Origin: Isochrysis galbana
Lineage: Eukaryota > Haptophyta > Isochrysidales > Isochrysidaceae
Direction of reading: 5' to 3'
Assembly: GCA_018136815.1 (NCBI GenBank)
Contig: CM030944.1
Coordinates: forward strand, 169,875 to 233,874
Length of the DNA stretch: 64,000 nt
Positions within the stretch are counted from its first letter, which is position 1. Each line of letters starts with the position of its first letter. Made by a program: the position numbers and the translations under genes. Positions 47,574 to 59,267 of the stretch are shown in pieces. The notes beneath the pieces are model-generated. The model searched no databases and was not told where the DNA came from. It worked only from the letters and a program-made list of their open reading frames with translations.

Positions 47574-48771
47574 TGCGGCGCGCCGCGGGCGGAGGTGGCA
47601 CACGCCCGTGCTTGCGACAACAGGCAGCGCGTCTGCTCGTGCGCGCGGGCACGGGCAGTCAGCTAGGCGGAGTGCACGTTCGCACAGATGGAAGCCCCGG
47701 GCGCACCAACGCCATGGGCGGCATCGACTGCCTCTACCCTGGGCGGGCGGAGCTGATGGTCTTGCCTACGACCGGCTGTTCTTGGGGTTGTTGACGCTAG
47801 TGGTCCACTCGTCATTCTAGGGTCCAATTGGAGGCAGTGGTGGGAGTAATGGTTGGAGGAATCGTTTGTGCCGGCGGGGCGCTGCCGCTGGACTTCTCTG
47901 CACCTACAAGCAACGAGTGCGCGTTCTGGCTGGAGCGATGCTCGGCGTTGTAGCGAAGGAGGCAGTGCGCAATATGTTGTGCTGGTGTCATTCGCAGGGG
48001 ATGGCGGCAAGTGAGTTCCATGTACTGTGAATGGGCGTACGCGACGGGCGGGTACGGTTGTGGAGGTGTGGTTCAGTGTAGGTCACGAGTGCGGGGCGTG
48101 CACTCTATGGGTGCTCGTGCAGGATCGGATTGGCGCGTTGTCGTATAACGGGCAATAAAACAACTAAATATTAGTCCCGCCACTGCCTTGTTGCATCATG
48201 CATCCGCGATCGACCCTAGAGGGTGCAACCTCAAGTTTGGTTGTTTTTTCGGCAACTACCCCCATGTGGACGCTATAAGTTCTACTTGCAGGACCCCCAC
48301 CTTATAGTACAAAGATGGTAAGTGCAACCACAGGACTGGTTGTTTTTTCGGCAACTACCCCCGTGTGGACGGTATAAGTTCGACCACCTCATTAAGGATT
48401 AAGGTACAAAAGTACAGGGCTACACGATTTGACCGCAAAAAAACGGACATCGCAGCCAGGCCCGCCCATCATCCACCGCGCGTTCGCTCCTCTCCAACCA
48501 AACCAAAGCAGGTGGTTGCACCCCACCCCACCGTACGAAGGCGCGCAGGCGTCCCATAGGCGGGAGGAGAGGCGTCCCACAGAGGCGGGCGGGGAGGCGC
48601 GCCAACGTCTCCTGACGGGGGGGGGGGGGGGCAGTGGCTAGGCTGAGCAAGGGCAGCGCCGGGCGAGCGGAAGCAGCACCTAGAGCGATGCCCCCCCCCC
48701 CCCCCATCACGTGGCACTGTTCGTTTTGGCTGACGAGTAGAGGGGTATTCAACTTCTTAATAAGGCGAGGA
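47574..48771. other. EHD 3' region, R2 copy
   Basis: Equivalent of 25460-26656, including AATAAA at 48154, the stem-loop plus T-run repeats at 48223 and 48322, and G/C runs. No gene. Confidence 0.4.
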
Positions 48772-48912
48772 GCGCTCAATCACCATCACCCACAGCATAG
48801 AAAAGCGTTCAATCACCATCACCCACAGCATAGAAAAGCGTTCAATCACCATCAGCCCACACGTGGAACGCGTTCAATCACCATCAGCCTACACATGGAA
48901 AAGCGTTCAATC
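48772..48912 (+). repeat. 33-bp tandem repeat, R2 copy
   Basis: Same 4.3-copy array as at 26657. Confidence 0.85.
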
Positions 48913-48929
48913 GCGGAAGATCGTGGGGA

Positions 48930-49290
48930 TCATGAGGGTAGCTATCCAACCCACTCGTTTGGCAAGAGGGACCCTCGTGCGAGGAGCCTAACTCGTCCGC
49001 CTGTAGTCGGGGAGATCTATCCCATAGTATGGTTTGAACGTCAGAATCTATGGCCTCCATGAACCACGCCGGCGGGGTGGACGTGGACAGCCAATATCTC
49101 GGCGTCCCGTATATTATGAAGTTCACTAGTAGGGTCCTTCCATGAATGGAGAGACTCGTCATTCCCCTCCATGTTGCGACTTTCTTTTTAAGCTTGGCGT
49201 ATAGCTTCTCCCAGAAAGAGTCATTGTCTGGTCCTTCCCAGAATGGGACTCCTAGTATGGTCGCAAAATCGCCTTCGCCGAGTGTTTTAA
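48930..49290 (-). mobile_element. LINE reverse-transcriptase fragment, R2 copy
   Basis: Minus-strand frame with VNFIIYGTPRYWLSTSTPP; one base more than R1 in a G run gives a longer open frame (49162-48884). Confidence 0.65.
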
Positions 49291-50424
49291 GATATGCAAG
49301 TTTTTGACCGAGAACGAGAACGAGAGAATCATAACGATAAATACCGAACGAAGAGAAGAGAGAAGCCTAACGAGCGTCGATTCGCGAATGCGACAGAACA
49401 ACGGCCGGAGGAAACGAACCGCGCGCGGAGGAGAAAGAAGAACCTCGAACCTCGCGGGGGGGGGGATAATGTAACGGCCGGAGGCGACGGACGGCACGCC
49501 GAGGGAAAGAACCTGCCGGGGGGGGAGCGAGGGACTGAGGGCACGGAGGGGCAGCGTGTGAGGGCGCGTGACCGATCTCGGAGCGAGATCGCGTCCTTTC
49601 CCTCGCGGGATGCCCCTAGGCCCTAGCATGGCCCTCACACACCCGCGCCACAAACGGCGCAACACCGACCTAACCTGCGACAAACAATGAGAATAAGACA
49701 CCCAACACCCGTAGTACATCAGCAAAGCTACGCCGCAAGCCCCCCCCCCCCCCCCTTGAAGTGCACATGGGTCGACCCCCCCCCGATGCCGAAACATGAG
49801 TGAGGACTGAGAACTGAGGGAGGGAAGCGAAAAGGGGAGCAGTTCGTGGAGTAAGGTTGTCGGCTATGGGTGCCCGGAGGAAGGGCGAGTGAGTAATCCT
49901 TGTGGGCGGCATCTTCAAGACTTTTTTTGAGAGCACTACGTGTTGTGCTTTTTCGTTCTGCCTTCTTCCCTAGCTATCATCGGAACGCATACAACATGAC
50001 TCGTTCGAGGCAGCGTGCGTATGCATGAATCGCTGCCGTACAACACGGACGGTGTGTGCAACAGCACGCCCAGAGATTTCCACCGCCCCGCGGATACGTT
50101 TCCTTCACACCGAGAACGCGTTGCGCGAGAGAAGCACATGCCGACAAAACAGCGACCCGCCCCATCCACAACTACAAGTTGCCGGCAACACATGGCAGGC
50201 ACAGAGACGAACGCTGCTCGCCGCTCGCGCGCGACGATGGTATTTTGGCAAACACATTGTTGGTTTGGGCCGGCGTCAGTCTGCCAAAGGAGCGCCGCTC
50301 ATTGCGTTGGCGTCCCCCGACACCCGAGAGATCGGACACGCGGCCCAAGAGGGCACAAACGGGCGCTGCGGCTGGCCCGATCCGTGCATCGGCTGGCCAG
50401 CCCCCCGACTCACGGCGATGCCGC
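49291..50424. other. Intergenic stretch, R2 copy
   Basis: Equivalent of 27176-28301; no supported gene. Confidence 0.4.
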
Positions 50425-51661
50425 CTAGCACTGGCTGGGCGCCTGATTGGCGAGCCCTCTCCGGATGGCGAGCTCGGCGGGAGGCGCGCGCGCCCACGGC
50501 GGCCGGAACTTGAGCTTCTCCTTGAGCTCGCGCGCCGACGGGAGTGCCGGCCGCCGCTTCACGGGCGGCAGCGCGCGGTCCCACGCGGCGCGCGCGCCGC
50601 GGAGCCGCGCGCCGAGGCCGAGCGGGCCTTGCTGCGCCTTTTGCTCCGCCTTGATCTTCTGCCACTCGGCAACCGACTCGTGGTTCACCCAGACAGTGGC
50701 CTGCTTGACCGCAGTCTTGGCGAGGATGGTGTAGACGGGAGCGGGCACCCAGCCTCTCAGCTTGGTGTCGCAGGAGTAGTAGACACGGCACGATTCGCGC
50801 GAGCGCGGCTGGACATACCTGGACGGCGCGGGCGAGGCGGCGTGGTGGGTGCGGCGCGACGCAGTGCGACGTCACAACCGCGCGTGGAGGATGTCGCGTC
50901 AGGACTGTGCGGCGCACCAGTAGCCGACCGAGTCATCAAGGTCCGACTCGCGGTCATAGTCTAGGTTCCACACGACACATCCTTTGTCGTTGTCCACAAA
51001 GTGCTGCATGTAGTACTTGAACTTCATGTGGAGCGCGTGGATCCGGTACTCGCAGCACACCTCGAGCGAGCCGTCGGGCCGCTCCTCACGTTTGTAGACC
51101 TTGCAGTCATCGCAGCTGGCGGAAGGGTGCGCAGTGGCGGGCAAGCATCAGAGCGGCACGCGGGAGCACGTGAGGAAACGTGGGCGTGGGGGACGGGGGA
51201 GTGGGAAGAAAGGAGCGGAGAGGCTAAGTGTCCAGCTGCAAGAGGTGCTCGTCGTGGTCGAGCGAGAGGAGAGCTGAGGGAGGCGAGTGGGAGAGCAGGG
51301 AGTGCTGCCCCTACCCCTTGACCATCCTCGGGTAGGCCTCAAAGTCGTTGATTCTGCCCATGACGACGCTCTTTGGTGCTGCAACGTCCCTCACCATGAG
51401 CAGCCTGCGTGTACCGCCCTCCCTCCTCTCATCTGCAGAGGGAGGTTGAGGAGTGAGGAGAGCTCTCACGACCGTCGATCCGCATGAGAGGCTCTCCTCA
51501 TCTGAGGCAGAGAGGAGAAGGGTCGGGGGGCCGAGGAGGTAGGGAGAGAGCTTGCCGGAGTGCGGGTGTGGCGAGTGCGCGTCTGAAGAGAGGGAGGCGG
51601 GGAGGAAGGAGAGGGGGAGGAAGAGGAGCGCGCCGCGCAGAGAGGATGAGAGGCCTCTCAT
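50425..51661 (-). CDS. START/polyketide-cyclase-like (COQ10-type fold) protein, intact copy
   Basis: Exons 51315-51661, 50918-51115 and 50425-50818 join in frame (GT-AG introns) to about 312 residues. The first 30 residues (basic MRGLSSSLRG, then a hydrophobic LLFLPLSFLP run) look like a signal or targeting peptide. The domain starts at VAAPKSVVMGRINDFEAYPR and runs through KGCDDCKVYKRE, FKYYMQHF, VVWNLDYDRESDLDDSVGYW, RVYYSCDTKLRGWVP and LKQATVWV-like sequence. This is the helix-grip lipid-binding fold of START/polyketide-cyclase proteins, a version frequent in algae. The C-terminal 70 residues are basic and Pro-rich. It probably binds or transports a hydrophobic ligand; the ligand is unknown. 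The start is not certain, since no upstream stop separates it from the GA tract on the coding strand. The gene converges on EHD. Confidence 0.75.
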
Positions 51662-51672
51662 CGCTCGCGCGA

Positions 51673-51676
<4 letters not shown>

Positions 51677-51718
<42 letters not shown>

Positions 51719-51931
51719 CCCCCCCCCCCCCCCCCCTTATCTCTCTCTCCCCTCTCTCTCTTTTTCTCTCTCCTCTCTCTTCTCTCTCTCTCCCTCTATC
51801 TCTCTTCCTTCTCCTCTCAGCTCTCACTCTGTGATGATATCTCTCTCTCGTTCTCTCTCTCTCCTCCTCCCCCTCCCTCTGCTTTCCCGTCCTCTTAGAC
51901 TCTCTCTCTCCATCCTCCTACTCCTCCTCCT

Positions 51932-51986
<55 letters not shown>

Positions 51987-51992
51987 CCTTTT

Positions 51993-52034
<42 letters not shown>

Positions 52035-52140
52035 ACTCTCTCTCTCACTCTCTCTCTCCCTTCCCCTCTCTCTCTCCTCGCTCTCCCTCTCCCGCCGTCA
52101 GCTCGTTCGGCCTCCTCCCTTTTCTTCTCTCTCCTCACGC
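51677..52140. repeat. Long CT microsatellite upstream of the START-like gene
   Basis: Interrupted (CT)n of about 460 bp with a C20 run at 51717-51736. On the coding strand of the minus gene it is a GA tract immediately before the start codon. R1/R2 homology ends inside it. Confidence 0.95.
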
Positions 52141-52920
52141 ATACATCTCTCGTATCCTTCCCCTCTCCCCTTTCGGGCCGGTGGATGGTTCTCGTCCAAC
52201 TTCTCGCGCCGCGGTATACTTTAGAGAAGAGAAGAGGACCATCTCTCTACTCTCTCTATCCTTCTTTTTTTGTAAATAGAACTGAGCAATAGTAACACTC
52301 TCACTAGGCGGGTACTAATACACTTATACACTAGAGGCTTGAGCTTCATGGACATGTCCCATTTCTTCTGGTGGAAATAAAATTTGAACCTTCGACATCT
52401 AGTGGTTGTTGCAACCTAATGAAAGTTGCCTCGTGTGATTTCCATCGCCTGCGTGTGCTTAGTTTTCGTATTGGTTGAAGATGTGATTCACAGTGACATC
52501 TTACTTGTGCACATACACGGGAACAGGCGCCTCATGGACAAGGCCTGATGTCGAAAACGAGGCCGGAGGCACGTGCATCACTTTCAGACTCCACAACGCC
52601 GTCACTCGGCACAAGAATGGGGCTCTTACGCCATCTCACACAGTCTCTTTTCTTGCACCACCCTTTCTTCAGATTCCCACAATTTTCACACAACATATAG
52701 GGCGGTCAAACAGTGTTTTTTTATAAGGGGTGAAAAAATGACCATCTCAGAATTGAGGAAATCTAAGGATTTTTTTCGGGAGAAAGTTCCCAATACACCC
52801 AACTAGCACATATCCGGGGCCCATTAGGACCCGGACCCCCCCCTTGGGCCCCCATAACCCATAACAAAACGTAATCAAAAACTGACAAAAGACGCTAAAA
52901 TCGCAAAAGCTCAAAAAGCC
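52141..52920. other. Intergenic stretch with a dispersed element end
   Basis: No gene. 52696-52742 (TAGGGCGGTCAAA, T-run, AGGGGTGA) matches the complement of 22005-22051 and of 63548-63585. Confidence 0.45.
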
Positions 52921-53425
52921 CAACTTCGAACCGATGCCGGGCGCGCTGCGTGGCCGTTTTCGACGATCCATCCGGATGGCGGACCCCACCAGATACCATA
53001 TACGCATATCCCACCCGGATGGTCACGCCAATCGGGCAGGCCGCGCGCCGAACCCTCGTCGAAATCACCCACCCGCCGAGCCCATTGAACGTTGAGCCGT
53101 CGCCGAGGGAGGCCCGGAGAGCCCAACTTCGAACCGATGCCGGGCGCGCTGCGTGGCCGTTTTCGACGATCCATCCGGATGGCGGACCCCACCAGATACC
53201 ATATACGCATATCCCACCCGGATGGTCACGCCAATCGGGCAGGCCGCGCGCCGAACCCTCGTCGAAATCACCCACCCGCCGAGCCCATCCATTGAACGTT
53301 GAGCCGTCGCCGAGGGAGGCCCGGAGAGCCCAACTTCGAACCGATGCCGGGCGCGCTGCGTGGCCGTTTTCGACGATCCATCCGGATGGCGGACCCCACC
53401 AGATACCATATACGCATATCCCGTA
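52921..53425 (+). repeat. 203-bp tandem satellite, 2.5 copies
   Basis: Units start at CAACTTCGAACCGATGCC at 52921, 53124 and 53331 (periods 203 and 207; the second unit has a 4-bp CATC duplication). Copies are almost identical. A diverged monomer lies at 32560-32745. Confidence 0.95.
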
Positions 53426-53699
53426 GCGTTGCGCACTCCCGGGGTTGCTGGAGTGCTGCAGCGGCAAACTGCGAGGATGCTGCTGAGGCCGTAGAGGTCG
53501 CCAGTCGAGCGCCCGAAGTCAGTGGTGTCGCAGATTTGGCAACCAATGGTGAGTCAGGCGCTCTCCGGCTGGGCTCCTTTAGAAGGCGAAGGCTTAGCGT
53601 CACGCATTCCCAGTGTTGCGGGAGTGGTGCAGCTTGCGACGAGAGTGCTGCAGCGACGAACGGCCCGGATGCTGCCGGGGCAGCAGAGGTGGCCCTTTG

Positions 53700-54790
53700 C
53701 ACGAGTGTCGAACCTAATTTCTTTAAGCGACAATACGAAGATGGCTCCATTGTCTACTTAGCCTTGTATGTTGACAACATGTTGGTCAGATTTCAAAAGG
53801 GGCGCCGAGGACTAGTCGACGAATTTATCTCTCAATACTCCAAAAGGTTCAATGTGAGAATGTGAGCATCATTGGGGAACCATCTCGATTCCTTGGCTTT
53901 GAAATCACTCGCCACCGCTCAGCCCGCCAAATGACTCTGTGCCAAACCAAATACATTGAAGAGATAGCTAACAACTTTCTCAGCGAACGCACGAGCAAAT
54001 CATTCACCACCCCCATATGTCAGTCTCGAATTGAAGAATTCCACAAACTAACCGGGGCTAACTCCGACGTTGAGAGGTCTCGTATGCGGTCCAAGTCCTA
54101 CCTTCAGCTTATTGGTTCGTTGCTCTGGGTAACCATCACTCGTCCGGACATCTCATTCCATGTCTCCTTCTTATGCCAATTCATGCAGGACCCATCTCCC
54201 CAAAATTACGATGCCGCCCTCAGCATTGTCAGCTACCTTCATCATACCAGAAATCTTGGGCTCACCTACGAGGGATCAAAAGGAACCTTGGAAGTATACG
54301 TTGACTCATCTTGGGGTTCACTACCCAAACCTTTCGCTGGCTACGCCATTAAGTATGGGGGAGCATCAGTTTCATACCAATCGAAGAAACTTAAGCTAGT
54401 AGCCCAATCATCTGCTGAAGGCTTCAATCCGCCGTATACGCACTAGCTGCTCGAAACCTACAATTTACTCTCCATTTGTTCGAATTCCTTGGAAAGCCCC
54501 AGCAACTCCCAATCCGTATCTTCACTGACAATTCAGCGACTCGTGACTCAATCAAGAACCCCGGCGTAACAGCTCGCACTCGCCACTACACTCGTTGGCT
54601 GTTATACGCTCGAGAACAATTTCTCCATCACATCTCTGTTCCTCACTGGATATCCACCTCGATGATGACCGCCGATATCTTTACTAAATGTCTCGACAAA
54701 ACAACATTCCTCCGTCACCGTTCCTCCGTCCTTAATGAGAAGGCTTAATTTTGTTCAGCGATATCGCTGTGGGGGAGTGTTTAGTGTTAA
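53700..54790 (+). mobile_element. Ty1/copia fossil: end of reverse transcriptase, RNase H, polypurine tract and 3' LTR start
   Basis: Successive frames give the C-terminal half of a Copia RT (SRFLGFEITRHR, YLQLIGSLLWVTITRPDISF) and RNase H (ADIFTKCL near the end). They are followed by a polypurine tract GTGGGGGAG and TGTTTAGTG at about 54778, a good 3' LTR start. The LTR probably extends for a few hundred bases, but its end is not defined. Protease, integrase and 5' LTR are missing. At least two breaks; moderately old. Confidence 0.85.
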
Positions 54791-55232
54791 GTGTATATCC
54801 GCAGTTGTTTTGTAGGATGGAGTTTTCTAGTTTCTAGTCCGAGGGGTGACGTCATCGGTAGCGAACCTACGTCATTGGCTTGTCGCGCGAGCTTAGCCCT
54901 CAATGGTAACTCCGTTCTATGTTGCTCTTCTCACAGTCACTGGGCCCCATCTAGGTCGGGCCAAACAGAGCTCAAGCCTTCCGTGCGCCTCCCACTTTAG
55001 AGTTTACTCTTCCCAATATAGAAATGGGGCCGTTGTGAGGAGCTCAAGCCTTTCGCAAGTAGAAAGTAAAGTAGGAGAGGAGGATTCGAGGGAGAGGGTG
55101 GCGGAGGCGGCGGGGGAGGGAGGACGAGAGGAGGGGGAGGGGAAGAGAGAGAGGGCGAGGTGTGGCGGCTGGGCCACGGCCGTCACCGTGCTGGCTGCAA
55201 GCGCCCCTTTGTGGCTGGCTGGCTGCGTCTGA
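54791..55232. promoter_or_regulatory. LTR-derived upstream region of the EF-hand gene
   Basis: Runs from the putative Copia LTR into a GA-rich leader (55040-55150) before the EF-hand start codon. CTCAAGCCTT occurs twice (54971 and 55041). No gene. Confidence 0.4.
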
Positions 55233-56584
55233 ATGGACGAGCCCGATCCGCCGGGCTCGTCGCCTGCCTTCCGCTCGCGCGAGAGAGAGTCGCTCCGATC
55301 CACCTTCGAGAGGATTGACAGGAAGAAGTCGGTTCCTCCCCTCTCAGGGTGGGCGGGGGGTGGGAGGTGGGGAGGGAGAGGGGTGGGGGAAAGGGGGTGG
55401 GGGCGGGGGGGGGGGGGGGCGTCCTCGCTCGGCGCGTCCCCACGCCGAGCGGAGGCAGACTCCGCCCGAGTCGCCCTAGCCACTCAGCGCCCAGGGCCCA
55501 CCCCTCCGCACCCGCAGCCTTCCGTACACCCCACTCTCCATCCACAGCCCATCATCCACTACATAGAGCCTACCACGCATCGCCTTCCTTGTATATTGCT
55601 CCCCCACCTACTCACCCACCCTTCACACTCCGTGCGCCCCCCCACCCTGCGGTCAGCTCGACCACGACACACCCTGCCACCCTATCTGCACCCCGGTGAC
55701 CCTACCTCCTCTTCGCTCGCGCCCACATGTTGCTCTCCTCCTTGCCCACCTGCGACGCCTGCCTTTCTTCTGAAGCTCGCACGTCGAGTGTCTTGCCGCC
55801 GCTGCACTACACAGGGACGGCAAAATCGACTCGGAAGAGCTCTCCAAGGCGCTCACGCGTCTGGGCATCTCGCGGCCCGATAAAGACTATGTGGCGCTCG
55901 CGCTATGGGAGGTAGACGAGGACAACGAGGGCTGCGCTAAGTGGCACCACTTCGAGAAGAACGTTGCGCGCATCCAAGAGGACAAGGTGCATGTGCTGCT
56001 ACCACCACCTCAAGCTACCGCTCACCGCTCCTTAGGCCGCCTTGCGTCCCTCTCGCAGGTCGGCCTCGAACCACGCAAGCTCTACAACATCATCGAGTTC
56101 ATGATGTACGACGTGGACAAACTAGTGCGTGGGCGACTGCGCTGCGGGCCACACCTTGTGCGGCTCGGCGACCAATGACCAAGCGCTCCGCCCGCGCTCG
56201 CACAGGGTACTATCCGCGTGAATGATGCGCTGGAGATGATCTACAATCGCTTCGGCCGCGAGGCGCTCGCAGACATCGACGGGGGTGTGCACCGCGCCCA
56301 GAGCCCCATTGGCGATGGCCTACACACCTGCGCCGTGACGCCCATGTGACGTATACACTATTATACTCTGCGCCCATGCCACCGTATGAAACGCCTTGCG
56401 CACATGGACGCTCGTGGCTTCTCCATGAAGTGCATGCACCTACCCCGCATACGCCTCGGCAGAGCTCTTCACTGATGTGGAGAAGGCTGGTCTCGTGACT
56501 TTTACCGAGTTTGAGAGACAGGTCCGCAGCGCGCACCCAACGCACCACGAGCCACGCACACGTCCGCTACGGGCTGCCGCGTGA
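55233..56584 (+). CDS. EF-hand calcium-binding protein (calmodulin-like, axonemal-type family)
   Basis: Five exons, 55233-55327, 55815-55986, 56059-56124, 56206-56284 and 56463-56584, join with GT-AG introns and consistent phases to exactly 178 codons. EF-hand 1 is assembled across intron 1: DRKKDGKIDSEE has Asp, Asp, Gly, Ile and Glu at loop positions 1, 5, 6, 8 and 12. The second (DEDNEGCAKWHHF) is recognisable but Lys/His-rich. Further on, GLEPRKLYNIIEFMMYDVDK, NDALEMIYNRFGRE and VTFTEFERQV match a family of flagellar-associated EF-hand proteins that read '..EPRKLFNVVQF', '..ILYvRyGRe' and '..lTfsEF'. The likely role is calcium sensing in the flagellum (inference from family). The last 15 residues are basic and unconserved. 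The start ATG follows a GA-rich leader. Confidence 0.85.
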
Positions 56585-57004
56585 TGGTGTGCATGTCGTC
56601 CTGCTGCTCACTGTGGCCATGCCCATTGTGCAGATTGATCGGATACACCTTCGGGCGCCCAAGCGCAGAGGTAGTCTGTGCACGACAACGGCTAGAGTAC
56701 CGTACGGATGAGTCGGACCATCGTGGCGAGCTCGTTGGGCGGGCAGGAAGCTCCATGCGGTCGACAAGGCTGAGATGCCAGACTCTCGGTCGTCGAACTT
56801 TCTTTGTTTGCACGGTCCCGCGCGAGAAGATGAACGCTGTTGCAAATGGAATTCCTCAATTTGTAATACACTTACATAGGACATAGGTGTGTACGTCAAA
56901 GTGTTTTGATGTGCCAGCCAGAGCTCGGTCAAACTCTCGTTTCAAGTATTGTCTCACCTCCATCAATCGCAATCCAAATGGAAGGATCTTAAGCATTTTC
57001 AGGG
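56585..57004. other. EF-hand gene 3' region
   Basis: No supported gene. Confidence 0.4.
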
Positions 57005-57007
57005 CAA

Positions 57008-57075
57008 CCTACTTTTATATGCGTGGGGGTCGATGGGGGCCTCGCGCCCCCCTCACTCCATCGCGGAACCCCCCC
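57008..57075 (+). repeat. Dispersed 85-bp repeat, copy 2
   Basis: Matches 36437-36525. Followed at 57099-57125 by a strong CAGCCCCTGCC/GGCAGGGGCTG hairpin and by GC-rich stems near 57238-57275, a region that could fold into a structured RNA; no known RNA family recognised. Confidence 0.5.
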
Positions 57076-57417
57076 AGGGTGGCCCCGTACAACCAACCTC
57101 AGCCCCTGCCCTCTGGCAGGGGCTGGGCAATCATCATTTTGGCCCAAACGTGGGCGCGGGCCGCGATTCGCACTTCCACGCCCATACTGGGCGTGCCCTC
57201 GAGCTGACTCCCCCATGACGGATATGCTTCTTGTACAGTGCGCCGCCTCGGCGGCGCGACCCGCGGCCGGGTGACCCTTATGGGTACAACATCCTGACGC
57301 TTGAAAGCACCATACATCTCAGACCTCACAATGCGGGAGCACCAGCCACAACACCCAAACTCAGACATCCTACAGGGCTAGAGCCTCTGCCTTCTCACTC
57401 ATGCACCCTCACGATAC

Positions 57418-57540
57418 AAAAAAAAAATCTTCTTAAAAATTCCCGCTACGTACACGGCGTGAGGCAGCTTGCTAGTGTACCTCCCTACTACCCAACCTTA
57501 ACCCCTAAACAACCCCCTTCCCCTTCCCCAGTTCCCTCTC
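57418..57540 (-). repeat. Left arm of a 110-bp inverted repeat pair
   Basis: From the A10 run through TCTTCTTAAAAATTCCCGC and GGCGTGAGGCAG to CCTCCCTACTACCC it is the diverged reverse complement of 61005-61121. Confidence 0.7.
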
Positions 57541-58200
57541 TGGCGGAGAAGCTGGTTCCAGGGAGGCCGCGCGCGCTGCTTCGGCCGGAAGTTGGAGAGA
57601 AGGGGGTGGGAGATTATGGCTCGTCTCTTGATCCAGATTCGGCTCGGGTTTTTTCTCATTAATATAGCGTGAGGTCCTTATTGGTATCCGGTGCGGTTCC
57701 TATTAAGAGATTTGGCTACCCTAAGCCCTAAGTGATGTTTCTTATGTCCAGTCCTCTCGCCGCCTGCAAGAGGTCCCCCACTCCCAACACCCCCAGCTAC
57801 GCGGGCTGAGTTTTCATCTTCTTCGTCTTTTTCTCACATCCCTCTTCCTCGTCGTTCTGCTGGCGCCCTTGGAGCAGGAGGAGGAACGAGTCGTGCGAGC
57901 AGCGCTTGCGCTCGGCGTCCATCCAGTCGATGTCGAGTCGAGCGGAGCCGGAGGGCTCTGAGCCACTCCGTCGCGAGCAGCACCGGCGGCTAGCGCGGCG
58001 CTTTGGCCCTCCTCCCCACCGGGAGTCGGGTGAATGAAATTCTGGACTGGGTCGGGCAACCCCATTTGGGTGTCTGGACGGGGAACGAACGGCGAACGAA
58101 GGGCTGTGGGGCGGCGAGGCGCTCCTAGCGGCCCTAGTGTGTTGGGTTTTAAGAGATTGTTAGACCTACAAAGAACTCTTCCCTCAGGGAGGGAGCCTAG
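57541..58200. other. Intergenic stretch with a possible coding end
   Basis: A minus-strand frame ending near 57807 reads DIDWMDAERKRCSHDSFLLL and then a Lys/Glu-rich tail. It looks protein-like, but no family, start or splice sites could be fixed. Confidence 0.25.
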
Positions 58201-59267
58201 GCTGCTAGAGTGCAGCGACGCAGCGAACAACGACGGACAACGAACCTGAGAACAACAGGATACACCGACTCACGAACACACCGGAATCATTCACCCAAAC
58301 CAAGCAAATTATCAATCAAGCAACCGCGACCCCAAATCACCGATAACTCAAACACGTCGCGAGAGACGGAGAGAGAGAGCGAGAGAGAGAGAGAGACTCC
58401 GCAGCGACGGCCGGAGCGTGTCTCCGTTGTAACTTCCCACGTAGCGGAGAGTCCGAAGGGGAGCGTCATGTCGCGCGACCACGGCGATCACTTTGGATAC
58501 AGATCGCAACGAGATGTCTTCACGACAGAGGAAATCTTGCCGTTGAGCGTGAACCTTCTAGACGCTTCTAACGAACAACCCTGAGTAGCAACCAAGGGGA
58601 AGAAACACCAAAGGGGCCAAGGCTTGCATGTAACTTGCATCAAGGGGAAAGATTCCCTCACCTAGGAAGCGAACCTACACTGATCTCCAAGGGGAGATGG
58701 CAAATTAAACCTCAAATCTCGAGCGGCTAGAGCAACCGACTCGCTCGCCAAAACCTTGACCGAGAAGAAAGAAGCAAGGACCTACAAGCCAAGGGTAGCG
58801 GACCTAGGGAATGTGAGAGGAAGTTTCCGAACGCCAACGCCAAACGCCGAACGCCGGAAGACAACGAAACCCTAACCAGGCTAAGCAGAACCTACGACGA
58901 ACAGGCCTGGACAACAACGAAAGTCAGCAGGTCCCAAGAAAGAACCGGAACCCAACAAGAAACAACAAGCCTTGCAAGAAGCTAAACAAGCCTTCACAAG
59001 GTAACTCGAGAGCCTGAGACAAGCGCGCAGCGAGTGACAGGCGACCTGGCTCCTTTGGGTCAAGATTACCCGAAAGGAGGAAACCTGGAATCTAGACCTG
59101 ACAAACAGGCTAGAAGGAACGAAACGAGAACTCGAATTCTAGATCGCTAGGGACGAACCCTACCAACCTAGATGTACCTGAGCTTCGCCGTGTGGCCGCA
59201 CGACGAAGGACCTGGAAATAAGAGCCTAGAAATCGCATCATCTAGGATGAATGCGACACCCCCCGAC
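58201..59267. other. A-rich, gene-free stretch
   Basis: Purine-rich plus strand with recurrent CCTGGAA/ACCTGG words and lower GC than neighbours. The same style resumes at 60438, so this is one sequence split by the retroposon at 59284. Confidence 0.4.

Larger units (their letters stand above)
40059..51737. repeat. Block R2 of the 11.7-kb duplication
   Basis: Second copy of 17902-29600. Relative to R1 it lacks about 23 bases in its first 550 bp, 12 more in the next 900, then about 4 per 1-2 kb, a steep decline away from the gap. EHD exons appear identical and START-gene frames are intact here. Confidence 0.95.

Noticed and set aside
48772-48912. CRISPR-like array of 33-bp units
   Set aside because: Units are contiguous tandem copies without unique spacers, in a eukaryotic context; an ordinary minisatellite.
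56581-56886. ORF after the EF-hand gene
   Set aside because: Begins at the EF-hand stop region, has no recognisable features and lies where a 3' UTR is expected.
57099-57290. Candidate spliceosomal or SRP RNA gene
   Set aside because: Strong hairpins are present, but none of the invariant motifs of U1, U2, U4, U5, U6, SRP or RNase P/MRP RNA could be found on either strand.
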